From: Mucilaginibacter rivuli
GTDB lineage: Bacteria; Bacteroidota; Bacteroidia; Sphingobacteriales; Sphingobacteriaceae
NCBI RefSeq assembly: GCF_019391655.1
Contig: NZ_JAHXPQ010000004.1
Coordinates: forward strand, 310,001 to 374,000
Direction of reading: 5' to 3'
Length of the DNA stretch: 64,000 nucleotides
Part shown: positions 40,942 through 51,000 of the stretch, one piece after another
Layout of the letters: every line of letters begins with the position of its first letter
How positions within the stretch are numbered: position 1 is the first letter of the stretch
Position numbers and translations under genes: made by a program
Notes under the pieces: model-generated
Told to the model about the DNA's origin: nothing
The model's database searches: none
Seen by the model: only the letters and a program-made list of their open reading frames with translations

Positions 40942-43389
40942 ATGAAAGTTCTAAAATTCGGGGGCACATCGGTAGGCTCGGCAGGTAGTATCAAAACAGT
41001 ACTCAGCATCTTAAAGCAGCAAGGTACAAACGGCGGCAACCCGGTAACGGTACTTTCTGCCATGAGCGGCGTAACTAATCTGCTGGTAAAAATGGCCGAA
41101 AGCGCTGCCGTGGGCGAAAGTTTTACCGCCCAGCTTGCCGAACTGGAACGCAAACACTTTGATGTGATAAAAGAGCTGATGGAAGTACAGGCCCAAAACC
41201 CCGTATTTACCCGCCTTAAAATTTACTTCAATGAGCTGGAAGACCTGTTGCAGGGTGTTTACAGCCTGCGCGAACTAACCGCCCAAACCCGCGACCTGAT
41301 ACTAAGCTACGGCGAGCGTTGCTCTGCTTTCATGATCAGTAAAATTGCTGCCCAGCATTTTAGCAACGCGGTATTTGTTAACGCTGCCGATCTGATAAAA
41401 ACCGACAGTGCTTTTGGTTATGCCAAGGTGAATATGGAGCTTACCGAAATGCTCATCCGTAATTTTTATGGTGAGAATAAAGACAAGTTATTGTTCGTGA
41501 CAGGTTTTATAGCAAGTAACGATGCCGGCCGTGTTACCACCCTGGGCCGTGGCGGAAGCGATTATACAGCGGCCATATTTGGCTCGGCATTAAATGCCGA
41601 AGAGATACAGATCTGGACCGACGTGAACGGCATGATGACCGCCGACCCTCGCATGGTAAAAAAAGCGTTCTCGCTGCCCGAGCTATCGTACACTGAGGCC
41701 ATGGAGCTTTCATTTTTTGGTGCGAAGGTAATTTACCCGCCAACCATGATACCGGCCTTCCTGAAAAAGATCCCTATTGTTATCCTCAACACTTTCGATA
41801 CCTCTTTTGGCGGCACATACATTAAGCATGATTGTGGTTTATCAAACCTGCCTATCAAAGGCATCTCGTCTATTAACGAGGTCAGCATTCTAAATGTTCA
41901 GGGTAGTGGTATGGTTGGCAAAGCAGGCTTTAGCGGCCGCTTATTCAGCATGCTTGCCCGCGAGCAGATCAGCGTGATACTTATCACCCAATCATCATCA
42001 GAGCATAGCATTACTTTTGCCGTTAACCCGGCAGATGCGCTTAAAGCTAAAGCACTCATTGAGCACGAGTTTGAACTGGAAGTACTGGCTAAAAAATTAG
42101 AAAGCCCCGATGTTGAGGATGGCCTTTCGGTTTTAGCTATCGTAGGCGAAAACATGAAACATACACCCGGCGTATCCGGCAAGCTGTTCCATGCACTGGG
42201 CCGCAACGGTATCAACGTTCGTGCCATAGCACAAGGCTCATCCGAATACAATATCTCGGTTATCATTTCCCGCGGCGATCTGGCCAAGGCTCTGAATGCC
42301 GTTCACGATGCTTTCTTTGTTGAGCTTAACAAAACCCTGCATGTATTTTGTTTGGGTACAGGCAATATTGGTACAACTTTGTTCCGTCAGTTAAACAACC
42401 ATACCGAGTTTTTAAAACAACATAATGGCATCCAGATAAAAATAGCGGGCATTAGCAATACCCGTAAAATGATGTTTGACAGTGATGGCATCAACCTGGA
42501 TAACTGGAAAGATAAATTAGAGGCATCAGCCACCGCTGCCGATCTTCCTGCGTTTATCGAGCAAATGAAACAGATGAACCTGCCTAACTGTGTGTTTGTA
42601 GATAATACCGCCAGCCCTACGCCAATAAGCTTTTACCAAAGCGTATTTGAGGCCAATATATCGGTAGTAACCTGCAACAAAATAGGCAACTCAGCATCGT
42701 ATACCCAATACAAAACCTTTAAAGATACCGCCCGCAAACACGGTGTTGATTTTTATTACGAAACCAACGTTGGCGCAGGCTTGCCAATAGTACGTACTTT
42801 GAAAGACCTGATGATGAGCGGCGACCGTGTTATCCGCATCGAAGCTATCCTTTCGGGAACCATATCATATATCTTTAACAACTTTAAAGGCGGCGTAACT
42901 TTCCATGATGTGGTAAAAACCGCGCAGGACAAAGGCTACACCGAACCCGATCCGCGCGATGACCTGCGCGGCACCGACTTTATGCGCAAAATGCTAATCC
43001 TGGCCCGCGATGCAGGTTATGTTTTAGAACCGGGCGACGTAGAGATAGAAAGCATGTTGCCGCAATCTTGCCTTGATGCGGGTACTGTTGCCGACTTCTA
43101 CACTGAACTGAATAACGAAACTAAATTCTTTGCTGATATGAACGCCAAAGCCGAAAGCCAGGGCAAAGTATTGCGCTACATTGGTAAGCTGGAAGATGGC
43201 AAAGTATCCATCACCTTGCAAATGGTTGGCGAAGATCATCCTTTTTATACCCTTTCGGGAAGCGATAACATCATATCCTTCACCACTGAACGGTATATCG
43301 AAAGGCCACTGGTAGTAAAAGGCCCGGGCGCAGGCGCCGAAGTTACCGCCGCAGGAGTGTTTGCGGATATTGTGAATGTAGGGAATTAG
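40942..43389 (+). CDS. thrA: Bifunctional aspartate kinase / homoserine dehydrogenase I
   Basis: The 815-residue protein joins two enzymes of the aspartate pathway. The kinase part (1-~290) starts 'MKVLKFGGTSVGSAGSIK' and has 'LGRGGSDYTAAIFGSALNAE'. Two ACT regulatory domains follow (~310-460, 'VQGSGMVGKAGFSGRLFSML', 'ENMKHTPGVSGKLFHALGRN'). The dehydrogenase part (~465-815) has the NAD(P) loop 'FCLGTGNIGTTLFRQL', 'YETNVGAGLPIVRTL', 'GTISYIFNNFKGG' and 'ARDAGY'. It makes aspartyl phosphate and reduces aspartate semialdehyde to homoserine, and is normally inhibited by threonine. It is the first gene of thrABC, behind the Thr attenuator. Confidence 0.97.
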   Translation: MKVLKFGGTSVGSAGSIKTVLSILKQQGTNGGNPVTVLSAMSGVTNLLVKMAESAAVGESFTAQLAELERKHFDVIKELMEVQAQNPVFTRLKIYFNELEDLLQGVYSLRELTAQTRDLILSYGERCSAFMISKIAAQHFSNAVFVNAADLIKTDSAFGYAKVNMELTEMLIRNFYGENKDKLLFVTGFIASNDAGRVTTLGRGGSDYTAAIFGSALNAEEIQIWTDVNGMMTADPRMVKKAFSLPELSYTEAMELSFFGAKVIYPPTMIPAFLKKIPIVILNTFDTSFGGTYIKHDCGLSNLPIKGISSINEVSILNVQGSGMVGKAGFSGRLFSMLAREQISVILITQSSSEHSITFAVNPADALKAKALIEHEFELEVLAKKLESPDVEDGLSVLAIVGENMKHTPGVSGKLFHALGRNGINVRAIAQGSSEYNISVIISRGDLAKALNAVHDAFFVELNKTLHVFCLGTGNIGTTLFRQLNNHTEFLKQHNGIQIKIAGISNTRKMMFDSDGINLDNWKDKLEASATAADLPAFIEQMKQMNLPNCVFVDNTASPTPISFYQSVFEANISVVTCNKIGNSASYTQYKTFKDTARKHGVDFYYETNVGAGLPIVRTLKDLMMSGDRVIRIEAILSGTISYIFNNFKGGVTFHDVVKTAQDKGYTEPDPRDDLRGTDFMRKMLILARDAGYVLEPGDVEIESMLPQSCLDAGTVADFYTELNNETKFFADMNAKAESQGKVLRYIGKLEDGKVSITLQMVGEDHPFYTLSGSDNIISFTTERYIERPLVVKGPGAGAEVTAAGVFADIVNVGN

Positions 43390-43430
43390 AGAGAGGCAAT
43401 AATCAAGAGTCAAGACAAAAAATAAAACCT

Positions 43431-43541
43431 TGTCATTTCGAAACGAGGTACGAGTGAGAAAACTTTACAAAGCGGTTTAAGCGCCAATGCATCTTAGGAA
43501 TGCAAAGTTTGTAAAGATTTCTCCCGTTGGGCGAAATGACG
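43431..43541 (+). repeat. Palindromic repeat family 2, copy b, inside the thr operon
   Basis: The ~110-bp element begins TGTCATTTCGAAACGAGG and ends TCTCCCGTTGGGCGAAATGAC. It fills the spacer between thrA and thrB. Transcribed, the ends can pair (GTCATTTCG with CGAAATGAC), so it would form a large hairpin in the polycistronic mRNA. Confidence 0.8.
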
Positions 43542-43555
43542 GATAGTATAAAATA

Positions 43556-44488
43556 ATGAAAAGTATAAAAGTATTCGCCCCGGCAACAGTAGCTAACGTA
43601 GTATGTGGTTTTGATGTACTCGGTTTCGCGGTAGATGCACCCGGCGATGAAGTGATCATGCGCCTGACCGAAAAACCCGGCGTTGTGATCACCAAAATTG
43701 AAGGCGATGGTGGTAAACTGCCCCTGGCTGCCGAAAAAAACACCGTGAGTGCAAGTGTACAACACTATTTAAACCATATAGGCTGTAACCATTTTGGTGT
43801 GGAGATAGAACTCTACAAAAAAATGCCCATCGGCAGCGGACTTGGTTCAAGTTCGGCAAGTACCGTGGCAGGATTGTTCGCCATCAATAGCCTGCTTGAT
43901 AATTATTTGACCCCGATGGACCTTGTTCCCTTCGCTATGAAAGGCGAGGAACTGGCCTGCGGTTTTGGCCATGCCGATAACGTAGCTCCCGCCGTATTAG
44001 GCGGCTTTGTTTTGATAAGAAGTTACGAGCCGCTCGACATCATCAAACTACCCGTACCAAAGGGTTTATATTGCGCCATCGTATTCCCAGATGTGGATGT
44101 ACCCACAAGAGACGCCCGCCAGATGATCCGCAGTAAGGTTTTGTTAAAAGATGCCGTTATCCAATGGGGTAACATAGCTGGTTTAGTAAGCGGCCTGTTC
44201 ATGAACGACCTCGACCTGATAGGCCGCAGCATGCAGGATGTTCTGGTGGAACCTACCCGCTCTATCCTCATACCCGATTTTTACAAACTCCGCGAAATGG
44301 CTCATGAGCAGGGTGCTATCAGCTTTGGGATATCGGGTTCCGGCCCGTCGGTTTTCGCTTTCGCGAAGGATGAGCAAACCGCGCACAACATCACCAACAA
44401 AATACAACAACATTTAACAGGCCTGCATATTAACAGCAATGCTTACGTATCTGCCGTTAACGAGCAGGGACCTAAAATTATAGGATAA
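43556..44488 (+). CDS. thrB: Homoserine kinase
   Basis: The 310-residue protein is a GHMP kinase: 'VFAPATVANVVCGFDVLGFA' at the N-terminus, the ATP loop 'KMPIGSGLGSSSASTVAG' (~90-107), 'GFGHADNVAPAVLGGFVLI', and the C-terminal 'FGISGSGPSVFAFA'. It phosphorylates homoserine for threonine synthase. Its stop overlaps the thrC start by one base (TAATG), while a family 2 repeat separates it from thrA. Confidence 0.97.
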   Translation: MKSIKVFAPATVANVVCGFDVLGFAVDAPGDEVIMRLTEKPGVVITKIEGDGGKLPLAAEKNTVSASVQHYLNHIGCNHFGVEIELYKKMPIGSGLGSSSASTVAGLFAINSLLDNYLTPMDLVPFAMKGEELACGFGHADNVAPAVLGGFVLIRSYEPLDIIKLPVPKGLYCAIVFPDVDVPTRDARQMIRSKVLLKDAVIQWGNIAGLVSGLFMNDLDLIGRSMQDVLVEPTRSILIPDFYKLREMAHEQGAISFGISGSGPSVFAFAKDEQTAHNITNKIQQHLTGLHINSNAYVSAVNEQGPKIIG

Positions 44489-45798
44489 TGAATTTTTACA
44501 GTACCAACAGTCCGCAGGTTGAAGTGCCTTTTAAAGAGGCCGTATTTAACAGCCTACCGCAAGATCGTGGCTTGTACATGCCGCTTACCATACCTAAGCT
44601 TAGCGATGAGTTTATCAATAACTTAGGCAGCTACACCCTTCCGGAGATAGCTTTCGAAGTAGCTAAAAATATCCTTGCGGGATCAATTCCCGAAGCAGAC
44701 CTGAAAGCTATTATCGACGATGCGATCAATTTTGATGCACCCGTAGTAAAGCTGGAGGAGGATGTATACGTACTCGAACTCTTCCACGGGCCATCATTAG
44801 CCTTTAAAGATTTCGGCGCCCGCTTTATGAGCCGGGTAATGAGCTACTTTTTACGCGATGGCGAAAAAATGCTGGATGTATTGGTAGCCACCTCCGGCGA
44901 TACGGGCGGCGCGGTAGCCCTCGGCTTTTTAGGCGTACCTAATACCCGTGTAACCATATTATACCCCAAAGGCAAAGTTAGCCCCATACAGGAGCAGCAA
45001 CTCACCACCAACGGTCAAAACATACGTGCTATTGAGGTGGACGGCACCTTTGATGATTGCCAGGCCCTGGTTAAAGCCGCCTTTGTTGACGATGAATTGA
45101 ACGCGAAGTTCCGCCTCACATCAGCCAACTCTATCAACATAGCGCGACTCATCCCACAAACATTCTACTACTTTAACGCCTATGCCCAGCTATTGCGCCA
45201 GGGTAAAAACGATATCGTATTCTCGGTACCAAGCGGTAACTTTGGCAATATTGGCGCGGGCCTATTAGCCTGGAAAATGGGGCTCCCTGTTAAACAGTTT
45301 TTAGCTGCAACCAACGCTAACGATACTGTACCTGAGTATTTGAACAGTGGCGTTTATCAACCAAAACCGTCTGTAGCTACGTTATCAAACGCTATGGATG
45401 TTGGTGCGCCAAGCAACTGGGTCCGCATATCGCACCTGTTCGAAGATAAGCTTGATGATCTAAAACAACTCATCACCGGCTATACCTATAACGATGAGCA
45501 AACCGTCGAATCTATCAATGCGGCATTTGTAGCTTATGATTATGTGATGTGCCCGCACACCGCCATCGCATGGCGCGCCTTACAGGAATGGCAATTAAAA
45601 CATCTCGATACCAAAGCAACAGGTGTTTTCTTATCCACAGCTCACCCATGCAAATTCCCTGAAGTATTTAATGAAGAGGTTAGCGCTAAAATTGTAGTGC
45701 CGGAATCTGTAAAAGAAATGGAAGGCAAGGAAAGCCTGTCAGTGCCTTTGAGTAAAGATTTTGATGGATTTAAGAGGTGGCTATTGAAAAACGCGTAA
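44488..45798 (+). CDS. thrC: Threonine synthase
   Basis: The 436-residue PLP enzyme shows 'MNFYSTNSPQVEVPFKEAVF', the cofactor lysine K107 in 'GPSLAFKDFGARFM', 'ATSGDTGGAVALGFL', 'SVPSGNFGNIGAGLLAWKMG' and 'MCPHTAIAWRALQEW'. It converts O-phosphohomoserine to threonine. It is coupled to thrB by a 1-bp overlap and ends the operon. Confidence 0.97.
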   Translation: MNFYSTNSPQVEVPFKEAVFNSLPQDRGLYMPLTIPKLSDEFINNLGSYTLPEIAFEVAKNILAGSIPEADLKAIIDDAINFDAPVVKLEEDVYVLELFHGPSLAFKDFGARFMSRVMSYFLRDGEKMLDVLVATSGDTGGAVALGFLGVPNTRVTILYPKGKVSPIQEQQLTTNGQNIRAIEVDGTFDDCQALVKAAFVDDELNAKFRLTSANSINIARLIPQTFYYFNAYAQLLRQGKNDIVFSVPSGNFGNIGAGLLAWKMGLPVKQFLAATNANDTVPEYLNSGVYQPKPSVATLSNAMDVGAPSNWVRISHLFEDKLDDLKQLITGYTYNDEQTVESINAAFVAYDYVMCPHTAIAWRALQEWQLKHLDTKATGVFLSTAHPCKFPEVFNEEVSAKIVVPESVKEMEGKESLSVPLSKDFDGFKRWLLKNA

Positions 45799-45812
45799 TC
45801 CAATAACCGACG

Positions 45813-45837
45813 CGTCATTGCGAGGCACGAAGCAATC
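45813..45837 (+). repeat. Palindromic repeat family 1, solitary left arm
   Basis: This is a 25-nt match to the left arm at 6526-6550, continuing with CTAAAC as seen (in reverse) next to the right arm at 6590s. No right arm is found here. Confidence 0.75.
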
Positions 45838-45890
45838 CTAAACAAGATATTGCCGTTATGCTAATTTGCGGCATGCTTATCAACCTGTAA

Positions 45891-45920
45891 AGATTTGACA
45901 ACTAAAAAGTTGTCAAATCT
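45891..45920. terminator. 13-bp stem-loop upstream of HAD gene
   Basis: AGATTTGACAACT and AGTTGTCAAATCT form a perfect 13-bp stem with an AAAA loop, 15 bp before the HAD start. It has no T tract and could be the end of the thr operon transcript or an operator. Confidence 0.5.
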
Positions 45921-45934
45921 AACTACATTTAACC

Positions 45935-46537
45935 ATGATCACTACTCTCATCTTCGACCTCGGCGCTGTCCTTATCGACTGGCACCCCGAACATCTCTAC
46001 AAAAAGATATTCAACGATGAGGCCGAAATGAAGTACTTTCTCACCAACATCTGCACCCCGCACTGGAACGAGGAACAGGATGCAGGCCGATCTGTAAAGG
46101 ATGGCACCGAAGCATTAATTAAACAGTTCCCCGAGTACGAGGATAATATTCGTGCTTTTTATGGCCGTTGGTATGAAATGCTTAACGGACCAATTGAAGG
46201 TACACTCCAAATATTCACCCAACTTAAACAAAGCGGCAAATACAAGCTTTACGCCCTCACCAACTGGTCCGTCGAAACATGGCCGATAGCTTTAGCGAAA
46301 TACGATTTTTTGAATTGGTTTGACGGTATCGTAGTTTCGGGCCACGAAGGTATTCGCAAACCCGCCCCTGAATTTTACCAATTGTTATTAGATAGGTACA
46401 ATATCAATCCTGCGGAAGCTTTGTTTATTGATGATAACCTGCGTAATGTTTTGGCTGCAGAAGCATTGGGTATTGAGTCGATACATTTTACCACGGCCGA
46501 AAAATTACGGGAAGAGTTGGAGAAGTCCCTCAAATAA
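45935..46537 (+). CDS. HAD-superfamily phosphatase (YihX-like)
   Basis: The 200-residue protein is a class IA HAD hydrolase. Motif I is 'LIFDLGAVLIDWHPEH' with nucleophile D8. The second Asp of DxD is replaced by Gly10, as is usual in the YihX/epoxide-hydrolase-like branch. 'YALTNWSVETWP' is motif II, and 'FIDDNLRNVLAAEALG' motif IV with the acidic pair, after 'HEGIRKPAPEFYQLL' (motif III Lys). It likely dephosphorylates sugar phosphates; the exact substrate is not known. Confidence 0.9.
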   Translation: MITTLIFDLGAVLIDWHPEHLYKKIFNDEAEMKYFLTNICTPHWNEEQDAGRSVKDGTEALIKQFPEYEDNIRAFYGRWYEMLNGPIEGTLQIFTQLKQSGKYKLYALTNWSVETWPIALAKYDFLNWFDGIVVSGHEGIRKPAPEFYQLLLDRYNINPAEALFIDDNLRNVLAAEALGIESIHFTTAEKLREELEKSLK

Positions 46538-46542
46538 AAACC

Positions 46543-46654
46543 CTGTCATTTCGAAACGAGGCACGAGGGAGAAATCTTTATCAAGCGAGTGTAGCGCCAA
46601 TGCAAAGCATGAATGCCAGGTTTGTAAAGATTTCTCCCTCTGGTCGAAATGACA
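46543..46654 (+). repeat. Palindromic repeat family 2, copy c
   Basis: The ~112-bp element begins CTGTCATTTCGAAACGAGG and ends TCTGGTCGAAATGACA, in the convergent spacer between the HAD gene and metF. It shares 'GTAGCGCCAATGC'-like and 'TTTGTAAAGATTTCTCCC' blocks with copy b. Confidence 0.8.
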
Positions 46655-46665
46655 TTTAAAGAAGA

Positions 46666-47622
46666 TTAAAACACCGCCTGCGCAATACGCTTAGTAGGCT
46701 CGGGGTTACCCATGGTATAAAAGTGTAGTACAGGAACGCCAAAATCTATCAGCTCTTTACATTGTTGTATCATCCATTGTATACCCACTTCTTTCACATC
46801 CTTCTCATTACTGCATGATGTAATAGCATCACTCAGTTCAACAGGGATATCGATATGGAATATTTTAGACAAAGCCACTAATTGTTTCGAAGTTGTGATT
46901 GGTTTCAATCCCGGAATGATAGGTACATTAATGCCATTTGCACGGCAGTTGTTTACAAACTCTTTGTATTTAGGCACATCAAAAAACATTTGGGTCACAA
47001 TAAAATTGGCACCCATATCTACCTTTTGCTTCAGATATTTAAAGTCGGTTTGCATATTTGGTGCTTCAAAATGCTTCTCGGGGTAACCGGCTACACCAAT
47101 GCAAAAATCAGCCTGGCCGCCACCTGTCACATCATCATGTAGGTATTTGCCATTATTCATATTCACTACCTGTTGTAGTAAGTCTGTAGCAAAAGCGTGC
47201 CCGCCCGGCGTAGGCACAAAGCCCGATTCGGCTTTACGTGCATCACCACGCAATACCAATACGTTATCGATGCCTAAAAACTGCAAGTCTATCAGTGCGT
47301 ACTCCGTTTCATCCTTAGTAAAGCCACCACAAATCAAATGCGGAACGGCATCAACCTTATACTTATTCATAATAGCAGCACAAACCGCTACTGTACCCGG
47401 GCGTTTACGGGTAATTACCTTTTCAAGTAAGCCATTATCATGCTCCTTATAAATATGATCTTCACGCAGAGATGTTACATCAATAAAAGGCGGCCTTAGT
47501 TCCATTAAAGGGTCGATAGCGTTATAAATACCCTGTATGCTCTGCCCTTTTATAGGAGGTAGTAATTCGAAAGAGAAAAGAGTTTTGCCGTAAGCGTTGG
47601 CAATGTGTTCTGTTATTTTCAT
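46666..47622 (-). CDS. metF: Methylenetetrahydrofolate reductase [NAD(P)H]
   Basis: The 318-residue protein is MetF: 'FSFELLPPIKGQSIQGIYNA', 'PFIDVTSLREDH', 'VPHLICGGFTKDETEYALID', 'NVLVLRGDARK', 'GANFIVTQMFFDVPKYKEFV', 'IIPGLKPITTSKQL'. It is an FAD enzyme that reduces 5,10-methylene-THF to 5-methyl-THF, the methyl donor for MetH. The ATG at 47622 is favoured over the upstream TTG-type extension to 47643. It lies downstream of metH on the same strand, separated by the S23 cassette. Confidence 0.95.
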   Translation of the reverse strand: MKITEHIANAYGKTLFSFELLPPIKGQSIQGIYNAIDPLMELRPPFIDVTSLREDHIYKEHDNGLLEKVITRKRPGTVAVCAAIMNKYKVDAVPHLICGGFTKDETEYALIDLQFLGIDNVLVLRGDARKAESGFVPTPGGHAFATDLLQQVVNMNNGKYLHDDVTGGGQADFCIGVAGYPEKHFEAPNMQTDFKYLKQKVDMGANFIVTQMFFDVPKYKEFVNNCRANGINVPIIPGLKPITTSKQLVALSKIFHIDIPVELSDAITSCSNEKDVKEVGIQWMIQQCKELIDFGVPVLHFYTMGNPEPTKRIAQAVF

Positions 47623-47629
47623 TATTGTA

Positions 47630-48057
47630 GTATCAAGTAGCAAGTATCAGGTATCAAGTATTTAGTTAAGGCTTTTTTGTAAACCAATAATCATTTTTTG
47701 AATATCCGTAACTAAACCTACGTTTGTATTTAGACTTTCATCTGTGATATAGGCAAATTCCCTGGCTATAATCAACTGCGTCTCCAATTCAAATGCAGAA
47801 CCTAAAGCTATATTTAAAAATTGATATAACTCTTTGTTCGATTTTCTTCCACAGCCTTCGGCAATATTTGAGGGTATTGATACAGCAGCCCGCGTCATTT
47901 GCGATATTAAACCAAAACGCTCCTCTGTCGGGAATTTTTTTGTCAGGATAAATATCGACTTCGATAAATCGATACCTGCTCTCCAAACCTTTAACTCTTT
48001 AAAATTATGCATTATGTTTTTCTTCCGTCTTGATACCTGATACTTGCTACTTGATAC
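47630..48057. mobile_element. S23 (four-helix-bundle) gene framed by perfect 29-bp inverted repeats
   Basis: The sequence at 47630-47658 is exactly the reverse complement of 48029-48057 (29 bp; each holds two GTATCAAG or CTTGATAC units). The repeats frame the S23 gene and nothing else, and sit between metH and metF, which otherwise would be adjacent. The left repeat starts 8 bp upstream of the metF start codon, and the right one ends 6 bp after the metH stop codon. This looks like a compact inserted cassette. It encodes no transposase, so any movement would need help in trans. Confidence 0.6.
47662..48012 (-). CDS. Four-helix-bundle protein (23S rRNA intervening-sequence/S23 family)
   Basis: The 116-residue protein matches the S23 family: 'MHNFKELKVWRAGIDLSKSI', 'FPTEERFGLISQMTRAAVSI', 'PSNIAEGCGRKSNKELYQFL', 'SAFELETQLIIARE'. 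Members are found in 23S rRNA intervening sequences, as the Avd accessory protein of diversity-generating retroelements, and as orphans; their function is uncertain beyond nucleic acid binding by Avd. No reverse transcriptase or template repeat is near. The frame extends to 48060, but those extra residues translate the inverted repeat, so the start is the ATG at 48012. Confidence 0.88.
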   Translation of the reverse strand: MHNFKELKVWRAGIDLSKSIFILTKKFPTEERFGLISQMTRAAVSIPSNIAEGCGRKSNKELYQFLNIALGSAFELETQLIIAREFAYITDESLNTNVGLVTDIQKMIIGLQKSLN

Positions 48058-48062
48058 CAAAT

Positions 48063-51000
48063 CTAATACGCCAAATTCGGACTCAACCAGCGTTCAACTT
48101 CCTCCAACTCCATTCCTTTCCGTACCGCGTACTCTTCAACTTGGTCCTTACTGATTTTACCAAGTCCAAAATACCTGGCCTGTGGGTGCGCGAAGTAAAA
48201 TCCGCTTACTGATGCAGCCGGTGTCATTGCTAAGCTCTCGGTCAGGTGCATATTGGCATTGTCTTCGGCTTTCAGCAATTCAAAAAGCGTAGTCTTTTCG
48301 GTATGGTCCGGGCAAGCCGGGTAACCCGGTGCCGGGCGTATGCCCTGGTACTTTTCTTTGATCAGGTCTTCGGCTTCCAAATGTTCTTCTTTGGCATAGC
48401 CCCAATAGTCGCGGCGTACCAGTTCATGCATTTTTTCGGCGAAGGCTTCGGCTAAGCGGTCGGCAATGGCTTTGGCCATAATGCTGTTGTAATCGTCATG
48501 ATCGGCCTCGTATTTGGCTACCAGTTCATCGCAGCCAATACCTGCCGTAACGGCAAACCCGCCCCAGTAATCGGGCACTCCGCTGGCTTTAGGCGCTATA
48601 AAATCCGATAAGGCATAGTATGGCTCACCCTTTGCTTTTTCGGCCTGCTGGCGAAGCGTGTGAATGCGCTTGAGCACAGTTGTGCGGCTCTCATCAGTAT
48701 ACAATTCAATATCATCGCCAACACTGTTAGCCGGCCAAAAACCGATAACGCCATTTGCCTGCAGCAGTTTGTTATCAACTACTTCTTTTAATAAAGCCTG
48801 CGCATCATCATATAGTTTTTTGGCTTCAACGCCAACGTATTTATCTTCAAATATCTTAGGGAAACTGCCGCGCAGCTCCCAGGTATGAAAAAACGGTGTC
48901 CAGTCAATATAAGGCACCAATTCTTCCAGCGGGAAAGCTTCAAATACTTTAGTGCCTGTAAAGGTTGGCCTTGGCGGGATAGCACCGTTCATGTTGATCT
49001 CGCAGCGTTGTTTACGGGCATCTTCAATACTCACAAAACGCTTGTCCGACTTTTTATTCAAATGCGCTTCGCGTGCTTTTTCGTATTCATCTTTAATGCC
49101 CTGGATATAACCATGGCGGTTATCTTTATTCATCAGGCTGCTGCAAACCGTCACACTGCGCGATGCATCAAGCACGTGTATGGCAGCGCCCGAGTAGTTC
49201 GGCGCTATCTTAACAGCAGCATGTATGCGTGATGTAGTAGCTCCGCCAACTATCAGTGGTATTGTAAAGTTATTGCGCTCCATCTCCTTGGCAAAATGCA
49301 CCATCTCATCCAACGACGGGGTGATCAAACCGCTCAAGCCAATGATGTCAACATTCTGCGCTTTGGCTTCGTCTATTATCTTTTGCGCGGGCACCATCAC
49401 ACCAAGGTCAATCACCTCAAAGTTGTTACAGGCCAATACCACGCCAACAATGTTTTTACCAATATCGTGTACATCGCCTTTTACAGTGGCCATTAATACC
49501 TTGCCTGCATTGGCGCGTTCGTGCCCGGTGGTTTCGCCAGCATCAATTACACGTTGTTTTTCAAGCTCAATAAATGGCAAAAGGTAAGCCACGGCCTTTT
49601 TCATTACCCTTGCCGATTTTACTACCTGCGGCAAAAACATCTTGCCGGCGCCAAACAAGTCGCCTACAATGTTCATACCGTCCATCAGCGGGCCTTCAAT
49701 TACCTCTAATGGTTTGGCATATTTCTGGCGTGCTTCTTCCACATCATCATCCAGGTACTCAATAATACCTTTTACCAATGCGTGCGATAAACGTTTTTCA
49801 ACAGGTTCTTTACGCCATTCTTCGTCTTTAACAATCTCCTTGCCCTTACTTTTTACAGTATCGGCAAATTCAACCAGGCGCTCGGTAGCATCCGCTCTGC
49901 GGTTCAGCAATACGTCTTCCACCATTTCCAGTAACGGTTTTGGTATCTCTTCGTATACTTCAAGCATACCGGCGTTAACGATGCCCATATCCATACCGGC
50001 TTGTATGGCGTGGTATAAAAAGGCGGAGTGCATAGCCTCGCGCACCACGTTATTACCACGGAACGAGAACGAAATATTGCTCACACCACCGCTTACTTTT
50101 GCGCCTGGCAGGTTTTGTTTTATCCAACGCGTTGCGTTTATAAAATCAACAGCGTAGTTGTTATGTTCCTCTAAACCAGTGGCAACGGTAAGTATGTTCG
50201 GGTCAAAAATGATATCCTGCGGGGGGAAACCTACCTCGTTCACCAAAATATCATAGCTGCGTTTACATATTTCAATGCGTCGCTCGTAGTTATCGGCCTG
50301 CCCATTCTCATCAAATGCCATCACTACAGTGGCGGCACCGTACTGCAATATTTTATTGGCGTATTCCTTAAACTTTTCTTCGCCTTCTTTTAGCGAGATG
50401 GAGTTTACGATACCTTTCCCCTGCAAGCATTTTAAGCCCGCTTCGATCACTGTCCATTTTGATGAATCAACCATGATAGGCAACTTGGCAATATCCGGCT
50501 CGCTGGCGATCAGGTTCAGGAATTTCACCATCGCTGCTTCCGAGTCTATCATACCCTCGTCCATGTTCACATCTATCACCTGCGCGCCGCCATCCACCTG
50601 CTGGCGCGCAACAACCAAAGCGGCCTCATAATCTTCAGACAATATCAGTTTCGAGAATTTTGGCGAACCGGTAATATTGGTACGTTCGCCCACATTCACA
50701 AAGTTGGTGGCAGGGGTTATGGTAACTGCTTCCAGTCCGCTTAAGCGCATGTGATCTTCAATACCGGGTATTGGCCTTGGTTTATTTTTTGCAGCCTTTT
50801 CGGCGATACATCGGATGTGATCGGGAGTGGTACCACAACAGCCACCGGCAATATTTACCAGGCCGCTTTCCATAAAATCTTCTACCAGGTGCGCGGTTTC
50901 GTGCGGGGTTTCATCATATGCGCCAAACTCATTTGGCAAACCCGCATTTGGGTAGGCCGAAATAAACACGTCTGAAATATTGGAAAGTTCTTCCAGGTGG

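Noticed and set aside
47662..48012. S23 gene as part of a diversity-generating retroelement
   Set aside because: No reverse transcriptase and no template/variable repeat pair are in the neighbourhood.
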